The position numbers were made by a program, and so were the translations under genes. This document shows positions 34,764 through 42,827 of a stretch of DNA of 64,000 bases, one piece after another. Origin of the DNA: Cupriavidus sp. WGlv3 (GTDB lineage Bacteria > Pseudomonadota > Gammaproteobacteria > Burkholderiales > Burkholderiaceae); NCBI RefSeq assembly GCF_023952475.1, contig NZ_JALHRX010000013.1, positions 62,001-126,000 on the forward strand. The letters run 5' to 3'. The notes beneath the pieces are model-generated. The model was not told where the DNA came from, did no database searches, and was given only the letters and a program-made list of their open reading frames with translations. How positions within the stretch are numbered: position 1 is the first letter of the stretch; each line of letters opens with the position of its first letter.

Positions 34764-36071
34764 TCAGGGGTACAGGCCGCGCATTTCGCGCGCCTGCAGG
34801 ATCCGCGTACAGGCCACGATGAACGCCGCCGTGCGCAGCGTCACCTTGTTTTCCTGTGCCACTTGCCAGATTGCCCGGAAGGCTTCTTGCATGATCCGTA
34901 CCAGGCGCTGGTTGATCTCCTCCTCGGTCCAGAAGAAGCTGGAGAAATCCTGCACCCATTCGAAGTAGGACACGGTCACACCGCCGGCGTTGGCAATCAC
35001 GTCGGGGCAGACCAGGATATTGCGCTCGCGCAGGATGTCGTCGGCCTGCGGCGTGGTCGGGCCGTTGGCGCCCTCGATCACCAGCTTTGCCGTGATCTTC
35101 GGCGCGTTTTCGGCGGTAATCTGGCCTTCCAGCGCGGCCGGGATCAGGATGTCGCAATCGACTTCCCAGAATTGCTCGCTCCGCAGGACTTCGCCGCGGA
35201 AGCCGTCGATGGTGCCGCTGTGCGAGGCGTATTCCATCATCGCCGGCACGTCCAGGCCGGCCGGGTCGAACAGCGTGGTGCGATGGTCCTGCACCGCCAC
35301 CACCTTGGCACCGGCCTCATGGAACAGCTTGGCGGCGACGGCGCCGACGTTGCCGAAGCCCTGCACCGCCACGCGCGCGCCCTTGACCTCGAGGCCGATA
35401 TTGCGCGCGGCCTCGGAGCCGACCACGAACACGCCGCGGCCGGTGGCCTCGTGGCGGCCCAGCGAGCCACCCAGCGAGATCGGCTTGCCGGTCACGACGC
35501 CGGTCGCGGTGCTGCCCGAGTTCATCGAATAGGTGTCCATCATCCACGCCATCACCTGTGCGTTGGTGTTGACGTCCGGCGCCGGGATGTCCTTGCTCGG
35601 CCCGATGATGATGTTGATTTCGCTGGTGTAGCGGCGCGTCAGGCGTTCCAGCTCGGCGTGCGACAGCGTGCGCGGGTCGACGCGGATGCCGCCCTTGGCA
35701 CCGCCGTACGGCACGTTGACCGCTGCGTTCTTCACCGACATCCAGGCCGACAGCGCCATCACCTCGGACAGCGTCACGTCCTGGTGGAAGCGCACGCCGC
35801 CCTTGCCCGGGCCACGCGACAGGTTGTGCTGCACCCGGTAGCCCTCGAAATGGGCGATGGTGCCGTTATCGAGCTCGATAGGAACGTCGACGATCATCGC
35901 GCGCTTGGGGCGCTTCAGGGTCTCGACCCAGCGCGCCAGCGAGCCCAGGTAGGGCGTGACGCGGTCGACTTGCTGCAGGTAGATGCCCCAGGGGCCGAGG
36001 TTGTCGGCGTTGAGGTAGGACGGGAGTGCGTGCTTTTGGCCAGCAGTGTTGGTCGGTGCTGCGGAGGACAT
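34764..36071 (-). CDS. gdhA: NAD(P)-dependent glutamate dehydrogenase
   Basis: The 435-residue enzyme converts glutamate to 2-oxoglutarate and ammonia. It shows [18 protein letters not shown] with substrate lysines, the catalytic-lysine motif [29 protein letters not shown] and the dinucleotide fold [14 protein letters not shown]. The 420-450 residue hexameric form of this type usually prefers NAD and works catabolically, which fits the adjacent glutamate importer. I chose the ATG at 36071 (MSSAAPTN) rather than one 21 codons upstream. A perfect LysR-type inverted repeat lies at 36152-36172, about 80 bases upstream, directly after the LysR gene on the same strand. Confidence 0.95.
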   Translation of the reverse strand: MSSAAPTNTAGQKHALPSYLNADNLGPWGIYLQQVDRVTPYLGSLARWVETLKRPKRAMIVDVPIELDNGTIAHFEGYRVQHNLSRGPGKGGVRFHQDVTLSEVMALSAWMSVKNAAVNVPYGGAKGGIRVDPRTLSHAELERLTRRYTSEINIIIGPSKDIPAPDVNTNAQVMAWMMDTYSMNSGSTATGVVTGKPISLGGSLGRHEATGRGVFVVGSEAARNIGLEVKGARVAVQGFGNVGAVAAKLFHEAGAKVVAVQDHRTTLFDPAGLDVPAMMEYASHSGTIDGFRGEVLRSEQFWEVDCDILIPAALEGQITAENAPKITAKLVIEGANGPTTPQADDILRERNILVCPDVIANAGGVTVSYFEWVQDFSSFFWTEEEINQRLVRIMQEAFRAIWQVAQENKVTLRTAAFIVACTRILQAREMRGLYP

Positions 36072-36151
36072 CGGGGTGGGTTCCGGGGTGGAAGATGGGC
36101 GCAAGCTTAGGCTTGGCGGCCGCTCGGAATCCAATGCCGTTTGTTCATCGG

Positions 36152-36172
36152 GTTATGCAAGACGCGCATAAC
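36152..36172. promoter_or_regulatory. LysR-type binding site upstream of gdhA
   Basis: GTTATGC (36152-36158) and GCATAAC (36166-36172) are perfect 7-base inverted repeats with a 7-base spacer and contain the T-N(11)-A core. It sits in the 117-base gap between the LysR gene and gdhA, making gdhA the likely target. Confidence 0.65.
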
Positions 36173-36188
36173 GTTGGGAAAAACATCG

Positions 36189-37133
36189 CTACGCCGAGGT
36201 CAACGTCCCCCACACCTGGTCCACCAGTTGCCGCTTGCGCCGCGCCCCGGCGCGCCGTTCTCCGCCGTTCTCGCCCGGCTTCTCCCGATACAACCGGATT
36301 TCCATGTCGATCGACAGCGGCAGGCCACGCGCCGACTCGGCCCGCACCAGCCGCCCCGCCGCGACGTCGTCGCGTACCGCGCTTTCGGGCAGGAAGGCCA
36401 TGCCGTGGCCGGACAGCGCCATCACCTTGAGCGCTTCGGCCATGTCGGTCTCGTAGCATTTGTCCAGCTTGAGCGCCTCGGCGGTTTCGGCCAGCAGCAG
36501 GTCTACCATGCGGCCGAGGAAGGCGTTGGGCGTATAGCTGAGGAACGGCACCGGCTTCTTGTCGGTGCCCGGCAGCCGGAATTGCGGCTTGCCGGCGGGG
36601 TCCGGCACGCTATAGGGCGAGAGCCGTTCGGTGCCCAGCACCAGCATGTCGTAGCGCGCGGGATCGAGCTGGATGGCCTGGCGCGCGTGGTGGTAGACCA
36701 TCACCAGGTCGCAGCCGCCTTCGACCAGCATCAGCACCGCGTCATGGACATTGAGCGCGCGCAGCCGGCATGGCAGCGTGCCGAGCTTGCGCTCCAGCGC
36801 CTTGAGCCATTCCGGGAAGAAGGTCAGCGACAGCGTATGCGGCACCGCGAATTCCAGCACCTGCGCATTGGCCGAGCGCTGGCCGCGCATCAGCGCGCGG
36901 GTTTCGCTGACCTGCGCCAGCATCGCCAGGGCCTGCTCGTAGAACACCTTGCCGGCCGGGGTCAGGCTGGTGGGATAGCTCGAGCGGTCGATCAGCTCGG
37001 TGCCCACCCACGCCTCCAGCGACTGGATCCGGCGCGAGAAAGCCGGCTGCGTGACGTGGCGCAGTTCGGCCGAGCGCGAGAAGCTGTGCGTCTCGGCCAG
37101 GCTGACGAAGTCTTCAAGCCATTTGATTTCCAT
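36189..37133 (-). CDS. LysR family regulator upstream of gdhA (HypT/YjiE-like)
   Basis: The 314-residue regulator has a LysR helix-turn-helix in residues 1-62 (MEIKWLEDFVSLAETHSFSR, then HVTQPAFSRRIQSLE). The N-terminus closely resembles HypT (YjiE/QseD), the hypochlorite-responsive regulator of E. coli, which oxidises methionines to become active. A HypT role here is an inference. The effector domain has cysteines and methionines, for example CYETDMAEALKVMALSGHGMAF in its latter half. It is transcribed toward gdhA, and an LTTR-type palindrome lies between the two. Confidence 0.9.
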   Translation of the reverse strand: MEIKWLEDFVSLAETHSFSRSAELRHVTQPAFSRRIQSLEAWVGTELIDRSSYPTSLTPAGKVFYEQALAMLAQVSETRALMRGQRSANAQVLEFAVPHTLSLTFFPEWLKALERKLGTLPCRLRALNVHDAVLMLVEGGCDLVMVYHHARQAIQLDPARYDMLVLGTERLSPYSVPDPAGKPQFRLPGTDKKPVPFLSYTPNAFLGRMVDLLLAETAEALKLDKCYETDMAEALKVMALSGHGMAFLPESAVRDDVAAGRLVRAESARGLPLSIDMEIRLYREKPGENGGERRAGARRKRQLVDQVWGTLTSA

Positions 37134-37177
37134 GACGCGGATTATCCACCGGCGCGCGGCGCTTCGCCAGCCGCCGC

Positions 37178-37243
37178 CTAGCCCCGGTGGGCCCAGCCGG
37201 TCATGCGTTTCTCCACCACCGCGAACAGTTCGGACATCGCCAT
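37178..37243 (-). pseudogene. Possible remnant of an ABC permease C-terminus
   Basis: The minus strand encodes 21 residues ending in a TAG at 37178-37180 and beginning at an ATG at 37241-37243, with the stretch MSELFAVVEKRMTGWAHRG. This resembles the cytoplasmic tail after the last helix of nitrate/sulfonate-type ABC permeases. An in-frame TGA lies a few codons further upstream, so no full gene remains. The match is from memory of such tails and is weak. Confidence 0.25.
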
Positions 37244-37280
37244 GATCGCAACGGGTCAGGCAAGGCCAACGGCATCTCGC

Positions 37281-39179
37281 TCAGGCGTCCTGGGTGGCGT
37301 CGCCCACGTCGAGCGCGAGCGCCTCGCCGCCGACGGCGTCGCCGCCCCTAGCGGCGGCGCGCGCCTGGATGTCCCACATCTCGGCATAGCGCCCGCCAGC
37401 GCGCATCAGCTGCGCATGGGTGCCGCGCTCGACGATGCGGCCGTGATCCATCACCAGGATCTGGTCGGCATGGACCACGGTGGAAAGCCGGTGCGCGATC
37501 AGCAGCGTGGTGCGGTTCTGCGCCAGGCGCATCAGCTCGGCCTGGATCGCCTGCTCGGTGCGCGAATCCAGCGCCGAGGTCGCTTCGTCGAACACCAGCA
37601 CCGGCGGGTTCTTCAGCAGCGTGCGCGCGATCGCCACGCGCTGCTTCTCGCCGCCGGACAGCTTCAGGCCGCGCTCGCCCACGGGCGTGTCGTAACCCTG
37701 CGGCAGCTCGCGGATAAAGGCGTCGATCTGCGCCGCCTGCGCCGCGGCGATGACCTCGTCGCGGGTCGCGTCGGGACGGCCGTAGGCGATGTTGTAGTAG
37801 ATGCTGTCGTTGAACAGCACGGTGTCCTGCGGGACGATGCCGATGGCGCGGCGCAGGCTGTCCTGGGTGATCGCGCGGATGTCCTGGCCATCGATCTCGA
37901 TCGCGCCGCCGCCGACGTCGTAGAAGCGGAACAGCAGCCGCGCCAGCGTCGACTTGCCCGAACCGCTGTGCCCCACCACCGCGGTGGTGCTGCCCGCCGC
38001 AATGGTGAAATCCACGCCGTCCAGGATCAGGCGGTCGGACTCGTAGCTGAAGCGCACGTCGCGGAAGCGCACCTGCGCGCCGCCGACCCGCAGCGCCGGC
38101 GCGTCCGGCACGTCGGCCACCTCCTGGTGCGTGCCGAGCAGCACGAACATGCGGTCCATGTCGGTGGTGGCCTGCTTGATCTCGCGGTAGATCACGCCGA
38201 GGAAGTTCAGCGGGATATAGAGCTGGATCATCAGCGTGTTGACCAGCACCAGGTCGCCCAGCGTCAGCTTGCCGTCAACCACGCCCACCGTGGCGCGCCA
38301 CAGGATCAGGATCAGGCCGATGGCGATGATGGCCTGCTGGCCGAAGTTCAGGAACGACAGCGAGTTCTGCGAGCGGATCGCCGCCGTGCGGTACTTGCGC
38401 AGGTTTTCGTCGTAGCGCTGCGCCTCGTAGGCTTCGTTGCCGAAGTACTTGACGGTCTCGAAGTTCAGCAGCGAATCGATCGCCTTCTGGTTGGCGCGCG
38501 AATCGAGCTCGTTCATGCGGCGGCGGAAGTGCGTGCGCCATTCCGTCACCACGATGGTGAAGACGATATAGCCCACCAGCGCGCAGCCGGTAATGGCGGC
38601 GAACCAGATGTCGTAGTGCAGGATGAAGAAGCCGATCACCAGCGCCATTTCCACCAGCGTGGGCAGGATGCTGTACAGCGAATACGAGATCAGCGACTGG
38701 ATGCCGCGCGTGCCGCGCTCGATGTCGCGGCTCATGCCGCCAGTCTGGCGGTCCAGGTGGAAGCGCAGCGACAGCGCATGCAGGTGCTGGAACACCTGCA
38801 GTGCAATCTCGCGCACGGCGCTCTGCGTGACCTTGGAAAAGAGGATTTCCCGCAACTCGGTGAACAGCGTCGCGGACAGGCGCAGCATGCCGTAGGCGAC
38901 GATCAGCCCGACCGGCACCACCAGCAGCGCGCGCGGATCGCCCGCGGTGATGTTCATGCTGTCGATCAGCCGCTTCATCAGCACCGGCACGCCCAGGTTG
39001 GCCACCTTGGCCGCCACCAGGCAGGCCAGCGCCAGCATCACGCGCCACTTGTAGTGCCAGACGTAGGGCAGCAGGTTGCGGACGGTCTGCCAGTCGCTGC
39101 GGGGCGCGCGCTGGCCGGGAAAGAGCTTGACCGAGGCAGCGTCGGGAGCCTGCTCGGCGGTCGTGGAATAGCGGCGCAT
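37281..39179 (-). CDS. Atm1-type ABC exporter (fused membrane and ATPase domains)
   Basis: The 632-residue half-transporter has six helices (about residues 40-320) with the Atm1 family marks: LRFHLDRQTGGMSRDIERGT near residue 140 and LNFETVKYFGNE, and FLNFGQQ near residue 275. An ATPase domain has Walker [11 protein letters not shown], signature LSGGEKQRVAI and Walker B VLVFDEATSALD. Bacterial Atm1 proteins export glutathione conjugates, polysulfides or heavy-metal complexes; Mitochondrial Atm1 serves Fe-S assembly outside the matrix. The extra 40-residue N-terminus is polar. The C-terminal tail after the ATPase is low complexity. It is divergent from the thioesterase gene. Confidence 0.92.
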   Translation of the reverse strand: MRRYSTTAEQAPDAASVKLFPGQRAPRSDWQTVRNLLPYVWHYKWRVMLALACLVAAKVANLGVPVLMKRLIDSMNITAGDPRALLVVPVGLIVAYGMLRLSATLFTELREILFSKVTQSAVREIALQVFQHLHALSLRFHLDRQTGGMSRDIERGTRGIQSLISYSLYSILPTLVEMALVIGFFILHYDIWFAAITGCALVGYIVFTIVVTEWRTHFRRRMNELDSRANQKAIDSLLNFETVKYFGNEAYEAQRYDENLRKYRTAAIRSQNSLSFLNFGQQAIIAIGLILILWRATVGVVDGKLTLGDLVLVNTLMIQLYIPLNFLGVIYREIKQATTDMDRMFVLLGTHQEVADVPDAPALRVGGAQVRFRDVRFSYESDRLILDGVDFTIAAGSTTAVVGHSGSGKSTLARLLFRFYDVGGGAIEIDGQDIRAITQDSLRRAIGIVPQDTVLFNDSIYYNIAYGRPDATRDEVIAAAQAAQIDAFIRELPQGYDTPVGERGLKLSGGEKQRVAIARTLLKNPPVLVFDEATSALDSRTEQAIQAELMRLAQNRTTLLIAHRLSTVVHADQILVMDHGRIVERGTHAQLMRAGGRYAEMWDIQARAAARGGDAVGGEALALDVGDATQDA

Positions 39180-39293
39180 ACGTTAGAATCCGGGCCAATG
39201 CGCGATTGTCGCAGAGATCGCGTTGCGCGGCTGGCGAAGGGTCTTTCGCTGCCACGCCCATCCCCATCCCTCAGCAGTCCACCGCATACCGCC

Positions 39294-39698
39294 ATGAACG
39301 CTCCCCATACCGTCCCCGCCCTGCCCGCCGGCAAGAATCCCGCGCTGCGCGTGGTACCGATGCCCGCGGACGCCAACGTACATGGCGACGTGTTCGGCGG
39401 CTGGATCATGTCGCAGGTGGATATCGCCGGCTCGATCCCGGCGGTCGAACGCGCGCAGGGGCGCGTCGCCACCGTTGCGGTCAATTCCTTCCTGTTCAAG
39501 CACCCGGTGTTCGTCGGCGACCTGGTAAGTTTCTACGCCGATATCGTCAAGACTGGCCGCACCTCGATCACGGTCGAGGTCGAGGTCTATGCGCAGCGCA
39601 TGCGCCACAGCAACGAGATCGTCAAGGTGACGGAGGCCACACTGACCTACGTGGCCACGGACGAGTCGCGCCAGCCGCGCGTGTTGCCGACGGCTTGA
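39294..39698 (+). CDS. Acyl-CoA thioesterase (YciA-like hotdog fold)
   Basis: The 134-residue hotdog protein has the YciA/ACOT pattern: ANVHGDVFGGWIMSQVDIAGS with the catalytic aspartate, VAVNSFLFKHPVFVGDLVSFYA, and a late VKVTEATLTYVA. It hydrolyses short- to medium-chain acyl-CoAs in the cytoplasm. I chose the ATG at 39294. The beta-oxidation operon ends convergently 44 bases downstream, so the gene sits beside enzymes that handle the same thioesters. Confidence 0.93.
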   Translation: MNAPHTVPALPAGKNPALRVVPMPADANVHGDVFGGWIMSQVDIAGSIPAVERAQGRVATVAVNSFLFKHPVFVGDLVSFYADIVKTGRTSITVEVEVYAQRMRHSNEIVKVTEATLTYVATDESRQPRVLPTA

Positions 39699-39742
39699 GG
39701 GCGCGGTCGACCTTGCTGGCGGTTTGCGCCTCTCTCAGCCCC

Positions 39743-40519
39743 TTACACAAACTTCATAAAATCCGGCTTCCGCTTCTCGAAGAACGCGCTGAACGCCTCC
39801 TTCGCCTCCGGCGCCACCAGCATGCGCCGGAACACCGCGCCCTCGTCGGCCATCTGCTTCTCCACTTCCGCCAGCGCCCCCGCCTTCATCAGGCGCTTGG
39901 TCTCGCGCAGCGACGACGCCGGCAAGGCCGCCAGCTTGCGTGCCTGCGCCAGCGCGAAGTCGTGCAGCTCGGCCACCGGCAGCACCCGCGTCACCAGCCC
40001 GATCTCCAGTGCCTCCTGCGCGCTGAAGGCCTCGCCCAGCAGCAGCTTCTCGGCCGCACGCTGGTAGCCGACCAGGCGCGGCAGCAGCAGACTGCTCGCG
40101 GCCTCGGGGCACAGCCCCAGCTGCACGAACGGCAGCGACAGCTTGGCGGTGTCGGACGCGTAGACCAGGTCGCAGTGCAGCAGCAGGGTGGTGCCCACGC
40201 CCACCGCCGCGCCGCTGACCGCTGCCACCACCGGCTTGCTGGCATGGCTGATCTGGTACAGGAACTGGAACACCGGGGCGGCTTCGGCGCCCTCGCCCGC
40301 GCCCGGCGGGCGCTGCATGAAATCCTCGAGGTCGTTGCCGGCGGTGAAGATCTCGGGCTTGCCGCGCAGCAGGATGGCGCGCACGGCGGGATCGGTGTCG
40401 GCCGCGCGCAGCGCGTCGGCCAGCGACTGGTACATCGCCGCGGTGATGGCGTTCTTCTTGTCGATGCGGTCGAACTCGAGCGTCAGGATGCCTTGCTCGA
40501 TGCTGGTACGGATGCTCAT
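39743..40519 (-). CDS. Enoyl-CoA hydratase/isomerase family protein
   Basis: The 258-residue crotonase-fold enzyme has the oxyanion-hole segments IFTAGNDLEDF near residue 60 and SGAAVGVGTTLLLHCDLVYAS near residue 105, followed by FVQLGLCPEAASSLLLPRLVG. The second catalytic glutamate position of classical hydratases is replaced by the PEAASS form, typical of the isomerase or PaaG-like branch. The exact reaction (hydration or enoyl shift) is therefore open. It is the last gene of the beta-oxidation operon, 20 bases after the DegV-family gene. Confidence 0.92.
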   Translation of the reverse strand: MSIRTSIEQGILTLEFDRIDKKNAITAAMYQSLADALRAADTDPAVRAILLRGKPEIFTAGNDLEDFMQRPPGAGEGAEAAPVFQFLYQISHASKPVVAAVSGAAVGVGTTLLLHCDLVYASDTAKLSLPFVQLGLCPEAASSLLLPRLVGYQRAAEKLLLGEAFSAQEALEIGLVTRVLPVAELHDFALAQARKLAALPASSLRETKRLMKAGALAEVEKQMADEGAVFRRMLVAPEAKEAFSAFFEKRKPDFMKFV

Positions 40520-40539
40520 GGTGTCCTCGTCTGTGGGAA

Positions 40540-41496
40540 TTATTCGAAAGGCGTCGGCGACTCGGCAAGATAGCTGAGCCCGAACGCGCGCGCGCCGACA
40601 TTCAGCGCCACCGTCAGGCTCATCGGCGCCAGCATCAGCTCGACGCCGTGGCTGCGCGCGGTATTCGCCAGCGACTGGTAGGCCGGCATCGCGCGCACCT
40701 CGTCCAGCGGGCCCGCGTAGCACGCCGCGATCGCCGGCACCAGCAGGTCGCCGGCGCGCAGGCATTGCTCGGCATGCTGCAGCACGCGGCGCCTGCCCTC
40801 TTCGGAGCCGCGCGCCCTGGCGATGGCTTCGGTCTGGCCACGATGCATATGCACCACGGGGCGGAGGTTGAACGCGCTGCCCATCACGTAGCGGCCCCAG
40901 GTGATGCTGCCCTCTCCCTTCTGCCGAGCGCGGGTGTACAGGTAGAGCAGTTCGTCCGGCACCAGGAACATGTGGGCGGCATCGCGCAGGCGCGTTTCCA
41001 CGGCCTCGCGTACGACTTGCGGACTGGCACCGTCCAGCGCCATGCGCGCGGCTTCGCGCACGATCAGCGCCTGGCCCGGACCGATCGCGCCGGTGTCGAC
41101 CACGGTCAGGTCGAACAGCCCCGATCGTCCCGCTTCCCTGCGCAGCCGCACGCTGCGCGCCACGGTGCCGATCACCGCGCCGCTGGCATGCGCATACAGC
41201 TTGCTGCGCGTGCTGGCGATGGTGAACAGGATGGCGCGGTCGCACTGCGCGACCACGTTGCGCAGCAGGTGCTCCTCCAGCTCGCGCTCGACCATCGGCA
41301 CCGATTCGGCATAGTGGTCCTGGCGGCCGACCAGGTATTGCTGGTAGAGCCGCGGCAGCGCGTCTTCGTCGCGCGTGTCGGCGACGAAGTGCTCGCCGGC
41401 GCGGATGCGGAACGGAATGGTGTGGACCTTCAGCGCGGCCATGACATCGCGTGGCAAGTCGCACGCGGCGTCGGCCAGGATGGCTGTCTCCTGCAT
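40540..41496 (-). CDS. DegV family protein (fatty-acid binding) in the beta-oxidation operon
   Basis: The 318-residue protein follows the DegV layout: TAILADAACDLP at the N-terminus, ILFTIASTRSKLYAHA near residue 90, VVDTGAIGPGQALIVREAARMA near residue 130 and a variable second domain. DegV proteins bind a fatty acid between two domains; in Firmicutes they act as FakB with the kinase FakA. No FakA partner is seen here. A GGAGGAG site precedes the ATG at 41496. Placement between thiolase and enoyl-CoA hydratase genes supports a fatty-acid carrier or sensor role, which is an inference. Confidence 0.85.
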   Translation of the reverse strand: MQETAILADAACDLPRDVMAALKVHTIPFRIRAGEHFVADTRDEDALPRLYQQYLVGRQDHYAESVPMVERELEEHLLRNVVAQCDRAILFTIASTRSKLYAHASGAVIGTVARSVRLRREAGRSGLFDLTVVDTGAIGPGQALIVREAARMALDGASPQVVREAVETRLRDAAHMFLVPDELLYLYTRARQKGEGSITWGRYVMGSAFNLRPVVHMHRGQTEAIARARGSEEGRRRVLQHAEQCLRAGDLLVPAIAACYAGPLDEVRAMPAYQSLANTARSHGVELMLAPMSLTVALNVGARAFGLSYLAESPTPFE

Positions 41497-41608
41497 ATTG
41501 TGTCTCCTCCCCTGCTGGTGACCCGCGTCGCGGGCGGCAGCCCCCGGTACTGCTTTCTTCACCTGATGCAGAAGGGCGGGATGGCCCCGGGCCATCCCGC
41601 AGGCGCGT

Positions 41609-42805
41609 TTATACGCGCTCGAAGATGCCTGCGGCGCCCATGCCCGTGCCGACGCACATGGTGACCATGCCGTACTTCAGGTTGTGGCGGCGCAGCGCGT
41701 GCACCACCGTGGCCGAGCGGATCGCACCGGTGGCACCGAGCGGGTGGCCCAGCGCGATCGCGCCGCCCATGCGGTTGACCCGGGCGGGATCCAGCTGCAG
41801 GTCGCGCATCACCGCCAGCGACTGCGCGGCGAAGGCTTCGTTCAGCTCGATCCAGTCCAGCTGGTCCTGGCTCAGGTCCGCCGCCTTCAGCGCCGCCGGG
41901 ATCGCCTCCTTGGGGCCGATGCCCATGATCTCGGGCGGCACGCCGCGCACCGCGAACGAGACGAAGCGCGCCAGCGGCACCAGGTTGAACTGCTTCAGGA
42001 TCTTCTCCGAGACCAGGATCAGCGCGCCGGCGCCGTCGGAGGTCTGCGAGCTGTTGCCGGCGGTGACGCTGCCCTTGTTGGCAAACACCGGGCGCAGCTT
42101 GCCCAGCCCCTCGAGCGAGGTATCCGGGCGCGGGCCTTCATCCAGCGCGATGGTGCGGGTCTTCACGCTGACCTGGCCGCTGGCGAGGTCGGGGAAGCGC
42201 TCGATGGTCTCGACCGGCGTGATCTCGTCGCGGAACTCGCCCGCCTGCTGCGCGGCGATGGCCTTCTGGTGCGACGCCAGCGAGAACGCGTCCTGGTCCT
42301 CGCGGCTGACCTGCCACTGCTGCGCCACCTTCTCGGCGGTCAGGCCCATGCCGTAGGCAATGCCGACGTTCTCGTCGCGGGTAAAGATTTCCGGCGACAT
42401 CGACGGCGTGTTGCCCATCATCGGCACCATGCTCATCGATTCCACGCCGGCGGCGATCATCACGTCGGACTCGCCCACGCGGATGCGGTCGGCGGCCATC
42501 GCCACCGCGCTCAGGCCCGAGGCACAGAAGCGGTTCACGGTGATGCCGCCGACCGTGTTCGGCAGCCCCGACAGCAGCGCGCCGATGCGGGCCACGTTCA
42601 GGCCCTGCTGGGCCTCAGGGATGGCGCAGCCGACGATGGCGTCTTCGATCAGTTTCGGATCCAGGTTCGGCACCTGTGCCACCGCGGCCTTCAGGATGGT
42701 GGCCAGCAGGTCGTCCGGGCGCGTGTGCTTGAACGCGCCCTTGGGGGCCTTGCCGATCGGCGAGCGGGTGGCCGCAACGATGTATGCGTCTTGCAGTTGT
42801 TTCAT
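41609..42805 (-). CDS. Acetyl-CoA acyltransferase (beta-ketothiolase, FadA type)
   Basis: The 398-residue thiolase has the nucleophilic cysteine in NRFCASGLSAV near residue 90, the NEAFA motif, the histidine in GGAIALGHPLGATGA and the second cysteine in CVGTGMGAAGIFE. It cleaves 3-ketoacyl-CoA to acetyl-CoA and a shortened acyl-CoA. The start at 42805 (MKQLQDAYIVAATRSPIGK) gives the standard N-terminus. It lies 22 bases after the HAD/ECH fusion gene, its functional partner. Confidence 0.95.
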   Translation of the reverse strand: MKQLQDAYIVAATRSPIGKAPKGAFKHTRPDDLLATILKAAVAQVPNLDPKLIEDAIVGCAIPEAQQGLNVARIGALLSGLPNTVGGITVNRFCASGLSAVAMAADRIRVGESDVMIAAGVESMSMVPMMGNTPSMSPEIFTRDENVGIAYGMGLTAEKVAQQWQVSREDQDAFSLASHQKAIAAQQAGEFRDEITPVETIERFPDLASGQVSVKTRTIALDEGPRPDTSLEGLGKLRPVFANKGSVTAGNSSQTSDGAGALILVSEKILKQFNLVPLARFVSFAVRGVPPEIMGIGPKEAIPAALKAADLSQDQLDWIELNEAFAAQSLAVMRDLQLDPARVNRMGGAIALGHPLGATGAIRSATVVHALRRHNLKYGMVTMCVGTGMGAAGIFERV

Positions 42806-42827
42806 GATGTCGGTTCCTCGCTTGCCT

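Noticed and set aside
37203-39293. Long plus-strand open frame upstream of the thioesterase gene
   Set aside because: It lies opposite the Atm1-type exporter gene; only the last 134 codons, from 39294, match a protein family.
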